Shown one piece after another: positions 55,450 to 64,000 of a DNA stretch of 64,000 bases. Numbering within the stretch: the first letter of the stretch is position 1; the number at the start of each line of letters is the position of its first letter. Made by a program: the position numbers and the translations under genes. The notes under the pieces were generated by a model that was not told where the DNA came from, searched no databases, and saw only the letters and a program-made list of their open reading frames with translations. Source of the DNA: Leptolyngbya sp. BL0902 (GTDB taxonomy: Bacteria; Cyanobacteriota; Cyanobacteriia; Phormidesmidales; Phormidesmidaceae); the NCBI RefSeq assembly GCF_016403105.1, contig NZ_CP046155.1, positions 62,001 to 126,000 of the forward strand. Direction: 5' to 3'.

Positions 55450-55488
55450 AGAACCCCGGTTTCTCGAAGTCGAAGAAGTCGGGGTTCT
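55450..55488. terminator. bidirectional terminator between amt and the Uma2 gene
   Basis: AGAACCCC pairs with GGGGTTCT around a loop containing GGTTTCTCGAAGTCGAAGAAGTC, eight bases after the amt stop and eight before the convergent Uma2 stop. Similar AGAACCCCGGTTTCT units are dispersed in many cyanobacteria. Confidence 0.6.
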
Positions 55489-55495
55489 GTTGGAA

Positions 55496-56083
55496 TTAAC
55501 CCGCAGATTCAGGAACTTCAGGCTCAGGCAAAGTCACCTCTTCATAGAGATCCGCCATATCGCCCTCCCAATTCACGCTGGTTAGGACAACCCGATCCCC
55601 CTCAGCGTAGGGATGCAGCACCCACAGCCCCTCCTCATTGCGGCGAAACACCTCCACCTGCTGGCGAGTTTGGGAAATCAGCGCGTACTCTTCCAGGCTG
55701 TCTAAGTGGCGGTAATCGGCAAACTTATTGCCCCGGTCAAAGGCTTCGGTACTTTCAGACAGCACCTTCACAATCAGGCAAGGGTTCTGTTTGTAGGTGC
55801 TGAGAGCCGTATCCCGTTCGTCGCACGTCACCATCACATCGGGGTAGTAAAAGCGATTGAGGGCTTCAATCCGAGCTTTCATGTCGAGGGCATAGGCCCG
55901 ACAGCCTTGATCGCGCAAGTGCCCCCGCAGCAAGGCCCACAGGTTGAGCGCTAGGGTGATATGGGCATCGGTGCCGCCTGCCATGGCGTAGATTTCCCCA
56001 TCGCGATACTCGTGCTTGATGGGGCTGTCGGCTTCGGCAGCGAGGTAGTGTTCTGGGGAAATGTAGTTAAAGGCGGCAACCAT
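55496..56083 (-). CDS. Uma2 family (DUF820) putative endonuclease
   Basis: 195 residues: YISPEHYLAAEADSPIKHEYRDGEIYAMAGGTDAHI, YYPDVMVTCDERD with the active-site Asp, LIVKVLSESTEAFDRGNKFADYRHLDSLEEYALIS with the E-x-K-like block (here VKVLS). This is the short Uma2 type without a coiled-coil tail, unlike the two others in the window. Convergent with amt. Role unknown. Confidence 0.87.
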   Translation of the reverse strand: MVAAFNYISPEHYLAAEADSPIKHEYRDGEIYAMAGGTDAHITLALNLWALLRGHLRDQGCRAYALDMKARIEALNRFYYPDVMVTCDERDTALSTYKQNPCLIVKVLSESTEAFDRGNKFADYRHLDSLEEYALISQTRQQVEVFRRNEEGLWVLHPYAEGDRVVLTSVNWEGDMADLYEEVTLPEPEVPESAG

Positions 56084-56202
56084 AGCGGCACCGGATTCCT
56101 GACGATGGATTTTTGGTTCGTCAACGCCAAACCAAAAATTCTGGTGGATGACCTCTGGTTGGGAAGGGCGAGGAGACCTCGCCCCTACGGTGATCGATCT
56201 GT

Positions 56203-57216
56203 CTAGCGGAACATGCTGCTGACGGAGCTTTCTTCGTGGATGCGCCAGATGGCTTCTCCGAGGAGGTTGGCCATGGAGAGGACGGTGAGTTGCTCAAACT
56301 GGCGGGCGGTGGTCATGGGGATGGTGTTGGTGACAATCACTTCCTCAAAAATGCCGCTGGAGAGCCGCTCAATCGCTGGGGGGGAGAAGACCGGGTGGGT
56401 CGCACAGGCATAGACCTGGCGGGCTCCCTCTTTCTTTAGCAGTCTAGCCCCCTCGCAGATGGTGCCTGCGGTGTCGATCATGTCATCCACTAAGACCGCC
56501 GTTTTGCCGCGCACATCGCCGATGACGTTCATCACCTCAGCGACGTTGTGGGCTTGGCGGCGCTTGTCAATAATGGCCAGGGGCGCATCGTTCAGCTTTT
56601 TGGCAAAGGCCCGGGCGCGGGCCACGCCACCTGTGTCGGGGGACACCACCACCAAATCTTCCAGCTTTTTGCTGGCGATGTAGTCGATGAGCACTGGAGT
56701 GCCGTAGACATGGTCGCAGGGGATGTCAAAATAGCCCTGAATTTGGGCCGAGTGGAGGTCAATGGCGAGGACACGGCTGGCCCCCGCCTTGGCCATTAAG
56801 TTGGCGACTAGTTTGGCGGTGATGGATTCCCGTCCAGCGGTTTTGCGGTCGGCCCTGGCATAGCCGTAGTAGGGCACCACCGCCGTAATTTGCCGCGCCG
56901 ACGCCCGCCGACAGGCATCGATCATAATGAGCAACTCCATCAGGTGATCGTTCACCGGATGGCAGGTGGGCTGGATGAGGTACACATCACAGCCCCGGAT
57001 GGACTCTTGAATCTGGATGTACAGTTCACCATCGGCGAACCGTTTGCGAACCATGGGCCCCAGATCGATACCGAGATACCGGGCTACCTCACGGGCGAGT
57101 TCAACATTGGCGGAACCGGAAAAGAGCTTTAGACGATTGTTATCGCTAAAGGCGGGAAGCGACGGCATCTGAACCGGCAAGGTGGCAGAACGAATCACAG
57201 CAGGCCCTCTGAGCAT
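56203..57216 (-). CDS. prs: ribose-phosphate pyrophosphokinase (PRPP synthase)
   Basis: Makes PRPP from ribose-5-phosphate and ATP for nucleotide, His and Trp synthesis. 337 residues: LKLFSGSANVELAREVARYLG, RKRFADGELYIQIQESIRGCDVYLIQPT, YGYARADRKTAGRESITAKLVANL, VVSPDTGGVARARAFAKKL, VLVDDMIDTAGTI (PRPP-binding loop), and a typical SSVSSMFR end. The ATG at 57216 with an AGG site six bases before is preferred to the GTG at 57222. Confidence 0.96.
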   Translation of the reverse strand: MLRGPAVIRSATLPVQMPSLPAFSDNNRLKLFSGSANVELAREVARYLGIDLGPMVRKRFADGELYIQIQESIRGCDVYLIQPTCHPVNDHLMELLIMIDACRRASARQITAVVPYYGYARADRKTAGRESITAKLVANLMAKAGASRVLAIDLHSAQIQGYFDIPCDHVYGTPVLIDYIASKKLEDLVVVSPDTGGVARARAFAKKLNDAPLAIIDKRRQAHNVAEVMNVIGDVRGKTAVLVDDMIDTAGTICEGARLLKKEGARQVYACATHPVFSPPAIERLSSGIFEEVIVTNTIPMTTARQFEQLTVLSMANLLGEAIWRIHEESSVSSMFR

Positions 57217-57635
57217 GTTCACCTAGGAAATCCTAACATTCCTAAATCAAAACCTTCTGAGCATTTCTCCTTATTTGGCAGCAGAAATCTCACCAAGAAT
57301 TGCCCCCAGGGGCTCGTCCAGCGGGAACTAACCCCCACTGGCATTCCAGAAGTCTTGACGGACGGACAGAAAAATCGCTTGTTAACCCACAGCCATGACC
57401 GCTAAACGTGTTATCGTCCGCTGACAGAAACGCCTCACCCCAAATTACTGGGGCCAATACTCCATGAAAAAGCTACAAAAACGGCCTACGCCAGCGCTAT
57501 AAAAAAGAAGTTCATTAGGGAAATATTAGCCAACATTACCAAGCTTTGTCTGCCCTGTCGCCGAACTAGCCCGGTTTCCCGCCCCGGATTGGCACCTCCG
57601 ATTGACCGTGGCGAGGTAGGTGGGCTCAGGGCGGC
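57217..57635. other. intergenic region upstream of prs
   Basis: About 420 bases with no gene. It includes the prs leader and the downstream side of the DUF3067 gene. No recognisable RNA, repeat or terminator with a T-tract was found. Confidence 0.4.
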
Positions 57636-57953
57636 TTAAAACTCGTCAGCTAGCCACTCTAACGCGCGGTCGCCTAGGTCGAGGGGGATGCTCACGGCCT
57701 TACCCAAGCGAGGTTTCTCACGGGTTTCGGCGATCCAGGCTTGGATATGGGCGCTTTGCCCCCACTCGTTGAGGTACAAAGCCACCTGGTTGAGGTGGGT
57801 TAGGTAGTCAGCCTCGCTGAGGGGAAAGGACGCCTGCTCTAGGTAGCGCCACATCACCTGAAGGAAGATTTTGCCCTGGGTGCGACGCAACTGAAGGTCG
57901 TAGGAATAACCCCACTTATCCTGCAACAGGGCTTGTAAGTCTTGGCCTGTCAT
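57636..57953 (-). CDS. DUF3067 family protein
   Basis: 105 residues from the ATG at 57953, which directly follows a GGAGGGGGG site: TGQDLQALLQDKWGYSYDLQLRRTQGKIFLQVMWRYLEQASFPLSEADYLTHL and RPRLGKAVSIPLDLGDRALEWL-like PRLGKAVSIPLDLGDRA are DUF3067 hallmarks, a family of cyanobacteria and plastids with unknown function. It reads divergently from petC, an arrangement seen in other cyanobacteria. The frame extends to 57992 but lacks a ribosome site there. Confidence 0.85.
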   Translation of the reverse strand: MTGQDLQALLQDKWGYSYDLQLRRTQGKIFLQVMWRYLEQASFPLSEADYLTHLNQVALYLNEWGQSAHIQAWIAETREKPRLGKAVSIPLDLGDRALEWLADEF

Positions 57954-58430
57954 CCCCCCTCCTTCGGCGGTGCTCCGCCCTGCTTGATACATTTCTTTAC
58001 GATACGGCCTACCCTTCAGATTCGATCCCAGAGCCTATAAATTGGCCTTAAGCCCTCAAAAAAACATCTTTTGGGGGTTAATACCTGGTTTTGGGCCACC
58101 CTATCTCGCCAGAAGCGCGTTTTAAGCCCTGATAAATGGCATAATCCAATTTTCTTCCCCCAAGGCGACAGGCCATCCCCAGCCGTTGAACCGCCATCGT
58201 GGACGGCTACGAATCTGAGAACATCATGGTGCAATAATACGATTGGTTAAGTTCTAGGCTTCCGTAGGAGGGGGAAATTCCTCCGTCGGCCCCTTGAGGC
58301 GATGCCCTTTAAGGCGATGCCCCGTCAGGCGAAGGTCTGGCCATGGGCGCGGTTGTTGCTGACAGCGGTATGGCCAGGGGAGCGTGGATAGTCGCTGATA
58401 ATACATTTGAACGGGTACACCAGCTAAATT
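57954..58430. other. petC upstream region with short tandem repeats
   Basis: 477 bases without a gene. Three imperfect tandem units related to AGGCGATGCCC lie at about 58298-58332, and a TGATAATAC promoter-like box at about 58393-58401 precedes petC by some 30 bases. Control signals for petC and the divergent DUF3067 gene must lie here. Confidence 0.4.
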
Positions 58431-58973
58431 ATGACTCAAGTTTCTGGAACCTCCGATGTCCCCGATTTGGGGCGTCGCCAATTTATGAACCTACTGACCT
58501 TCGGAGCAGCTACGGGCACCGTCCTGGGGATGCTCTACCCGGTGGTCAAATATTTTGTGCCGCCCTCCAGCGGTGGCGGTGGCGGTGGCGTAACCGCTAA
58601 GAACGAACTGGGCAACGATGTGGTGGTTAGCTCGTTCCTGGCCGCCCACAACTCCGGTGATCGCGTTCTGGTGCAAGGTCTGAAGGGTGATCCCACCTAC
58701 CTCGTGGTGAAGGACAACGGCACCCTGGAAAGCTACGGCATCAACTCTATCTGCACCCACCTGGGCTGCGTGGTGCCCTGGAACGCCAGCGAAAATAAAT
58801 TTATGTGCCCCTGCCACGGCTCCCAGTACGATGCTACGGGCAAGGTGGTGCGTGGCCCTGCACCCCTGTCTTTGGCCTTGGCCCACGCCGATGTCACCGA
58901 AGACGACAAGGTTTCCCTCAGCCCCTGGACGGAAACCGACTTCCGCACGGGCGAAAGCCCCTGGTGGGCCTAG
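58431..58973 (+). CDS. petC: cytochrome b6f Rieske iron-sulfur protein
   Basis: 180 residues: twin-arginine-like RRQFMNLL followed by a membrane anchor ([21 protein letters not shown]), a Gly-rich hinge (SSGGGGGG), then the soluble domain with the 2Fe-2S ligands in CTHLGC and CPCHGS, ending SPWWA. It passes electrons from plastoquinol to cytochrome f on the lumen side of the thylakoid. First gene of petC-petA. Confidence 0.98.
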   Translation: MTQVSGTSDVPDLGRRQFMNLLTFGAATGTVLGMLYPVVKYFVPPSSGGGGGGVTAKNELGNDVVVSSFLAAHNSGDRVLVQGLKGDPTYLVVKDNGTLESYGINSICTHLGCVVPWNASENKFMCPCHGSQYDATGKVVRGPAPLSLALAHADVTEDDKVSLSPWTETDFRTGESPWWA

Positions 58974-58996
58974 GGCAACTGCCCTCCCCGGTCTCA

Positions 58997-59995
58997 ATGA
59001 CACACTCCATCGCTATGACATCTATACCCATGACTGCATTCCTTTCATCGGTGCGTCGTTGGCGGCCAGTTGCCGTTGCCTTTGCCACCGTTCTTCTCGT
59101 CCTTGGCGGGGTGCTGGTTCAGCCCCAACCCGCCGCCGCCTATCCCTTCTGGGCCCAGGAAAACTATCCCGTCCCCCGCGAAGCCACGGGCCGGATTGTC
59201 TGTGCTAACTGCCACTTGGCCGCTAAGCCCACCAAGGTCGAAGTGCCCCAGGCCGTTTTGCCCGACACGGTTTTTCCCCTGAAAGTCGAAATTCCCTACG
59301 ACCTAAATACTCAGCAAGTGCTGGGTGACGGTAGCAAGGGCGGCCTCAACGTTGGTGCCGTGGTGGTTCTGCCCGAAGGCTTCAAGCTAGCCCCCGCAGA
59401 TCGGATCCCTGAAGATCTAGCGGAAGAAGTGGGCGGCACCTACTTCATGCCCTACAGCGACACCCAGGAAAATATCCTCATCGTTGGCCCCCTGCCCGGT
59501 GAACAGTATCAGGAGATCGTCTTCCCGATTCTGTCTCCCGATCCTACGACCAACAAAGCCGTTTCCTTTGGTAAGTACTCAATCCACGTCGGCGGCAACC
59601 GTGGCCGTGGCCAGGTGTACCCCACCGGGCAAAACAGCAACAACTATGCGGTTAACGCCTCTGTCTCCGGCACCGTGGCCGACATCGAAGCCCAGGCTGG
59701 TGGTGGCTACGCCGTATCCATCCTGACTGAGGGTGGCGAAACCGTGGTAGACAGCATCCCCGCTGGCCCTGAGCTGATTGTTTCCGCAGGCGACGCCGTG
59801 GAAGCCGGGAAGCCCCTGACCACTAACCCCAACGTGGGCGGTTTTGGCCAGATCGACACCGAAATCGTGCTGCAAAGCCCCAACCGGATTAAGGGTCTGA
59901 TCGCCTTCGTGGCGGCGGTTATGCTGACCCAAATCATGCTGGTGCTGAAGAAGAAGCAAGTCGAGCGCGTCCAAGCCGCCGAAATGAGCTTCTAA
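58997..59995 (+). CDS. petA: apocytochrome f
   Basis: 332 residues: signal peptide ([24 protein letters not shown]) cleaved before YPFWAQ, whose Tyr is the axial haem ligand, haem motif CANCH, basic patch, and C-terminal membrane anchor [24 protein letters not shown]. 23 bases after petC, so co-transcribed. Start at the ATG at 58997; in-frame ATGs at 59015 and 59030 are alternatives. A strong terminator follows at 60031. Confidence 0.98.
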   Translation: MTHSIAMTSIPMTAFLSSVRRWRPVAVAFATVLLVLGGVLVQPQPAAAYPFWAQENYPVPREATGRIVCANCHLAAKPTKVEVPQAVLPDTVFPLKVEIPYDLNTQQVLGDGSKGGLNVGAVVVLPEGFKLAPADRIPEDLAEEVGGTYFMPYSDTQENILIVGPLPGEQYQEIVFPILSPDPTTNKAVSFGKYSIHVGGNRGRGQVYPTGQNSNNYAVNASVSGTVADIEAQAGGGYAVSILTEGGETVVDSIPAGPELIVSAGDAVEAGKPLTTNPNVGGFGQIDTEIVLQSPNRIKGLIAFVAAVMLTQIMLVLKKKQVERVQAAEMSF

Positions 59996-60030
59996 GGCCC
60001 AGACCTAACGGTTTACTAACCATGAATCAC

Positions 60031-60056
60031 GGGGGTACTTCGGTACCCCCTTTTTT
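60031..60056 (+). terminator. Rho-independent terminator of petC-petA
   Basis: GGGGGTAC-TTCG-GTACCCCC, an eight-pair perfect stem with a TTCG tetraloop, then TTTTTT, 35 bases after the petA stop. Confidence 0.95.
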
Positions 60057-60085
60057 ATTGATCGTTGGCCCACCCTTGCGGCTAC

Positions 60086-60172
60086 CCCCTGAATTCCTCT
60101 CTCGACGAAAAAGAGACTTTGAAAAATCGGTGAGATTTTCGATTCCTGTGGGAGCGGGACTGGGGTGAGGGT
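60086..60172. repeat. degenerate relative of the dispersed palindromic repeat
   Basis: CCCCTGAATTCCTCTCTCGAC, then AAGAGACTTTGAAAAATCGG and an ending GGGACTGGGGTGAGGGTG. Edges and the ACTTTGAA core recall the element at 48512, but the inner hairpins have decayed. Confidence 0.4.
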
Positions 60173-60371
60173 GCAGGACATTTGGCCATGCATCCAGCCT
60201 ATTTATCCGCGTTTGTTGATAGAAATCGTGACGGGTCTCTGTGCATTACGCTACAATTGTTAAGACTTTTTGCATATTCGGAACTTATCTTGAGCTTCTG
60301 GCTGGCGGGTGCTTGGGCTGAGTTTCGTAGCCCGTTTGTACTGCCGACGCTTTACCCTTTACCTTTCATTT

Positions 60372-62162
60372 ATGACTCTTCCTATCCGCAACGTCGCGAT
60401 CATTGCCCACGTTGACCACGGTAAAACCACCCTGGTTGATGCGCTGCTCAAGCAATCTGGTATTTTCCGCGAGGGGGAAGAGGTTCCAGACTGCGTCATG
60501 GACTCCAACGATCTGGAACGGGAGCGCGGCATCACGATTCTGTCCAAAAACACCGCCGTTCGCTACCAAGACACGCTGATTAACATCGTAGACACCCCTG
60601 GCCACGCCGACTTTGGCGGCGAGGTAGAGCGCGTTTTGGGGATGGTAGACGGCTGCATCCTGATTGTGGACGCCAACGAAGGCCCCATGCCCCAAACCCG
60701 CTTTGTGCTGAAAAAAGCGCTAGAAAAGGGTCTGCGTCCCATCGTCGTGATCAACAAAATTGACCGGGGTCAGGCTGAGCCCCACGGCGCGGTAGACAAG
60801 GTGCTGGATCTGTTCCTCGAGCTAGGGGCCGACGACGACCAGTGCGAGTTTCCCTACCTCTTTGCCTCCGGCATGGCAGGGTTTGCCAAGCTGAAGCTGG
60901 AGGACGAAAACGTCGATATGAAGCCCCTGTTCGAGTCCATCCTCGACCATGTGCCGCCCCCGGTGGGCGATGTGAACAAGCCCCTCCAGCTTCAAGTCAC
61001 CACGCTCGACTACTCCGAATACCTGGGCCGGATTGTGATTGGCAAACTCCACAACGGCACCATCAACGCCGGACAGCAGGCCGCCCTGATGAAGGAAGAC
61101 GGCTCCATGGTGAAATCCAAAATCACCAAGCTGCTGGGTTTTGAGGGTCTGCGCCGGATTGAAATCGAGCAGGCCACCGCTGGCCAAATCGTGGCCGTGG
61201 CGGGCTTTGCCGATGCCAACATTGGCGAAACCATCACCTGCCCCAACAATCCCCAAGCCCTGCCGCTAATCAAGGTAGACGAACCCACCCTGCAAATGAC
61301 CTTCGTGGTCAATGATTCTCCCTTCGCCGGACAGGAGGGCAGCTTCGTCACCTCTCGGCAACTGCGGGATCGGCTGATGCGGGAACTGGAAACCAACGTG
61401 GCCCTGCGGGTGGAACCCACCGATTCCCCAGATCGCTTTGCGGTCTCCGGTCGGGGTGAACTGCACCTGGGCATTTTGATCGAAACCATGCGCCGGGAAG
61501 GCTACGAGTTCCAGGTGTCTCAGCCCCAGGTAATCTACCGGGAAGTGAACGGCCAACCCTGCGAACCCTACGAACTGCTGATTCTGGATGTGCCCGAAGA
61601 CGGTGTCGGCGGCTGTATGGAGCGTCTGGGCCAGCGTCGGGCCGAAATGCAGGACATGCGGGTAATGGGCGATGGCCGCGCCACCCTGGAATTTATCATC
61701 CCCGCCCGTGGTCTGATTGGCTTCCGGGGTGAGTTCATGCGCCTCACCCGTGGGGAAGGGATCATGAACCACAGCTTTTTGGACTATCGGCCCCTCTGCG
61801 GTGACATTGAGACCCGCCGTAACGGGGTGCTGATCGCCTTTGAGGAAGGGGTGGCCACGTTCTACGCCATGAAGAATGCCGAAGATCGCGGCACGTTCTT
61901 CATCACCCCCGGCACCCGCGTCTACAAGGGCATGATCGTGGGCGAACACAACCGCAACCAGGATCTCGACCTGAACGTTTGTAAGACCAAGCAGTTGACC
62001 AACCACCGGGCCTCTGGGGGTGACGAACTGGTGCAGCTTCAGACTCCGGTGGATATGAGCCTAGAGCGGGCGCTAGAATACATCGGCCCCGATGAGCTGG
62101 TGGAAATCACCCCTGAGTCCATTCGTCTGCGGAAACTGTCGAAGAAGCTGGTGAAGCGTTAA
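60372..62162 (+). CDS. typA: ribosome-associated GTPase TypA/BipA
   Basis: 596 residues of the translational GTPase family: G1 [16 protein letters not shown]2 ERERGITI, G3 [16 protein letters not shown]4 NKIDR, then domains II, III and V and the BipA-specific C-terminus ([34 protein letters not shown]). It acts in 50S assembly and stress adaptation. The ATG at 60372 begins [16 protein letters not shown] as in relatives; the frame extends to 60309 without similarity. Confidence 0.97.
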   Translation: MTLPIRNVAIIAHVDHGKTTLVDALLKQSGIFREGEEVPDCVMDSNDLERERGITILSKNTAVRYQDTLINIVDTPGHADFGGEVERVLGMVDGCILIVDANEGPMPQTRFVLKKALEKGLRPIVVINKIDRGQAEPHGAVDKVLDLFLELGADDDQCEFPYLFASGMAGFAKLKLEDENVDMKPLFESILDHVPPPVGDVNKPLQLQVTTLDYSEYLGRIVIGKLHNGTINAGQQAALMKEDGSMVKSKITKLLGFEGLRRIEIEQATAGQIVAVAGFADANIGETITCPNNPQALPLIKVDEPTLQMTFVVNDSPFAGQEGSFVTSRQLRDRLMRELETNVALRVEPTDSPDRFAVSGRGELHLGILIETMRREGYEFQVSQPQVIYREVNGQPCEPYELLILDVPEDGVGGCMERLGQRRAEMQDMRVMGDGRATLEFIIPARGLIGFRGEFMRLTRGEGIMNHSFLDYRPLCGDIETRRNGVLIAFEEGVATFYAMKNAEDRGTFFITPGTRVYKGMIVGEHNRNQDLDLNVCKTKQLTNHRASGGDELVQLQTPVDMSLERALEYIGPDELVEITPESIRLRKLSKKLVKR

Positions 62163-62405
62163 GGAAAGGCGGTTCCTGTTCCTAGAACCGCTCTCCCAAC
62201 AGCCCTGACCCTGACTCCAGCCTGACCGGGATGCTGCGGCTCCCGCACCTAGGCTGATCCAGGGTTGGGGCTGTTTCTGCATGGGTGGCCCGTGCGACTA
62301 GCCGCCCCCCGTTCCGCCACGACTCGTCACACCCAGGATTCCCAATAGCGCCTGAGGCAGAGCCCGCCCCTGCCCTGGCGAGTCTTCGCTTACTTCCCCA
62401 GGGGA

Positions 62406-64000
62406 TCAAACCTGCTCTAGCAAGGTCTCCTCGTTATCCGTTGACGAGGCCGCATCCAACAGCGTCAGCAAGGGGCCAACCTGTTCCTGACCGCTGACCG
62501 CCAGATCGCTGTGACACAGGAAAACACGCTCGGTTGCACGACCCAGTAGATCGTGGAGGGTGCGCTCTAGACGAGCTTGGTGCAGGGCTTCGAGGTCGTC
62601 GCTGCGCCAGGGTCGTCCGGCGTAGGAGGACAGAAAAATCGGAAAGCCAAACAGACTATCGGCGGACAGCCAGCGGGGGGAGCCCACATCCAGCCAAAAG
62701 TGCCAGCGGTGGCGCATCCGTTGTAGGCGGTATTGGAACACGGTGGCGAGGACGACCCCCTGCTGAGCCGGGTCGAGGGGCTGGGCTGGATAGGGGTTGG
62801 CGGCGACGGTGCCTTGACGCAGCAGGGTGATAAACCGTTCTGTGGCGCTGGTTTCAGGGATTAGGGCAGCGGCAGGATCGGGTAGCAGGGACGAAGACAA
62901 TCCCGCGTGAAACCCATCGCCGCCGGGGGCTAGATTGAGCCTGTCTACCCGTCTGGAGAACTGGCCACGGGGGGATGAGGGCTGGCGCTGGCGTAGCTGT
63001 TCGTCCACCGTCCAGTATTGCTGGGCCGTTTCCACCAGTTCCCGTAGGGCGGTGAGCTGATCGGATGGGAGGTGATGGCCTCCGCCATAGAAGGTTTGAA
63101 TGGCCCGATCTAAAAAGCCCACCACGCCAGGGATAAACCGCTGCTGGCGCTGTTCCTGCTGCTGGGCAATCCACTGGCGCAGGTGGTTGTAGCACTGGGT
63201 GGCCCTATAACCAAGGCGATACCAACGCTCGAAGCGCTCCACGGGCAGCAGTTGGGGGCGATCTAGCTGGGGCGCAAAGCAATGATCCACGAGCAGTTCT
63301 GCCCGCACCGGATCAATCTGCACCGTATCAAACCAGGGAGCCACATCGGGGGGCTGGGGACGTTGGCTCAGTACCACCAGCATTTCCGCCACCGAGTCGG
63401 CATCGGCTAGGTGGCCCAGGTTGGGATAGACAAAGGTGATCAGCGTGAGTAAAGCCCGCACTAGGGGGGAGTGGATGAGGGGGCGCTGATCATTAAGGGA
63501 AGCGGCGGGAATGCCGTGGCTAAGCAGAATTTCCGCTAGGGTATAGCGGGCAATGGCGTCTAGCCCCGGCCCCAGGATGGCAATTTCTCCAGGCGTGACC
63601 TGCTTTGCAGCGACGGCTTGGGCAATCACCTCCCCCACCTGCCGCAACAGCGCCCCCCGCGAGACCGTTTGCAGGCTGTGAAAGGGCTCTAGGGGAGTGG
63701 GCATAGCTAGGGGATCGGCGACCCAATCCACCATGAGATCGGCCCAGGGGTTAGCTAGGTTGCCCAAGGGCGCAGGCAAGGTTTCTACCACAGCACAAGA
63801 TTCCCGCAATCCTTCCAGGCGGTCTGGGTCAGCTCGTACCCCCAGGCGCACCTTACCCTGGGGGTTCCAGGTTAGGGCTACGGGGCGGTGGTGGGCCATG
63901 AAAATCCGCAGCCATTCGGCAGTCACGGCGGGATATTCGTCTAGATCATCCACCCAAACGCCCCCATAGCGGGCGAGCAGCTTCTCTTGGTAGAGGGGAT
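62406..64000 (-). CDS. UvrD/RecB-like helicase-related protein, N-terminus beyond window
   Basis: Open on the minus strand from the right edge to the stop at 62406 (about 531 codons visible). The edge reads YQEKLLARYGGVWVDDLDEYPAVTAEW, where VWVDDLDEYP resembles the Walker B/DExx block of superfamily 1 helicases. Later AILGPGLDAIARYTLAEILLSHGIP and QQGVVLATVFQYRLQRM echo helicase motifs IV and V/VI in a degenerate form. The P-loop should lie right of the window. Similar large cyanobacterial proteins are annotated as recombinase or helicase family. Convergent with typA. Confidence 0.6.
   Translation of the reverse strand, partial: PLYQEKLLARYGGVWVDDLDEYPAVTAEWLRIFMAHHRPVALTWNPQGKVRLGVRADPDRLEGLRESCAVVETLPAPLGNLANPWADLMVDWVADPLAMPTPLEPFHSLQTVSRGALLRQVGEVIAQAVAAKQVTPGEIAILGPGLDAIARYTLAEILLSHGIPAASLNDQRPLIHSPLVRALLTLITFVYPNLGHLADADSVAEMLVVLSQRPQPPDVAPWFDTVQIDPVRAELLVDHCFAPQLDRPQLLPVERFERWYRLGYRATQCYNHLRQWIAQQQEQRQQRFIPGVVGFLDRAIQTFYGGGHHLPSDQLTALRELVETAQQYWTVDEQLRQRQPSSPRGQFSRRVDRLNLAPGGDGFHAGLSSSLLPDPAAALIPETSATERFITLLRQGTVAANPYPAQPLDPAQQGVVLATVFQYRLQRMRHRWHFWLDVGSPRWLSADSLFGFPIFLSSYAGRPWRSDDLEALHQARLERTLHDLLGRATERVFLCHSDLAVSGQEQVGPLLTLLDAASSTDNEETLLEQV

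Noticed and set aside
57217-57635. Possible gene or RNA upstream of prs
   Set aside because: Frames are short and incoherent, and no terminator or known RNA motif was seen.
58016-58060. tRNA-like TTCGATCCC segment
   Set aside because: No acceptor stem or anticodon arm can be folded around it; no tRNA gene was found in the window.
58805-58996. Upstream extension of the petA frame
   Set aside because: It lies inside petC and would bury the cytochrome f signal peptide; the start at 58997 is right.

Overview
The window is cyanobacterial chromosome, most likely from a filamentous or Leptolyngbya-like lineage of fairly high GC. It carries several cyanobacterial signature genes: chlorophyll synthase (chlG), Rieske and cytochrome f genes (petC-petA), the Psb29/Thf1 photosystem II factor, a DnaE polymerase split by the cyanobacterial DnaE intein, a CIRCE-controlled groES-groEL operon, an ammonium transporter behind an NtcA-like box, and many small proteins known mainly from cyanobacteria. 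The genus cannot be fixed by reading alone. No rRNA, tRNA, CRISPR array or transposase gene was seen.

Layout. 1-4 kb: RNA processing (rlmB, running off the left edge with a long Arg/Gly-rich extension, and mrnC), a STAS regulator that seems to start at ATC, and carA. 4-16 kb: a retropepsin-like lipoprotein, a Uma2 nuclease, a divergent serine-recombinase relative, rnz, cobU, psb29, a metallophosphoesterase, truB and a NUDIX hydrolase. 16-23 kb: an exonuclease, an iron-type ABC ATPase, a second Uma2 protein and groESL. 22-30 kb: cell-envelope genes (a LysM/LytM protein with lost zinc ligands, an AMIN amidase, PBP1A) and chlG. 30-34 kb: small proteins, an esterase, nei and an alpha/beta hydrolase.

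34-43 kb is the accessory part. The native dnaE-N gene is bracketed by two AT-richer acquired segments. Upstream, a 254-bp direct duplication of the hydrolase 3' end flanks a Calx-beta/PPC repeat protein. Downstream, a diverged second copy of the dnaE-N intein tail flanks a RelE/YafQ-type toxin-antitoxin pair and is followed by a stand-alone AIPR-family (abortive infection) protein with a possible N-terminal PD-(D/E)XK nuclease, then an antitoxin with a truncated PemK/MazF toxin. This is the most interesting stretch.

43-64 kb returns to core genes: a carotenoid oxygenase, a two-HKD phospholipase D-like protein with an EF-hand-like loop, a GST, a CobA-HemD fusion overlapping coaE, a methyltransferase-like protein lacking the NPPY motif, amt, a third Uma2 protein, prs, petC-petA, typA and a UvrD-like helicase-related gene running off the right edge.

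Functional themes: tetrapyrrole and photosynthetic electron transport (CobA-HemD, CobU, ChlG, PetC, PetA, Psb29), nucleotide and nitrogen supply (CarA, Prs, Amt), RNA maturation (RlmB, Mini-III, RNase Z, TruB), envelope growth and division (PBP1A, AmiC, LysM/LytM), and stress or defence (GroESL, toxin-antitoxin modules, AIPR).
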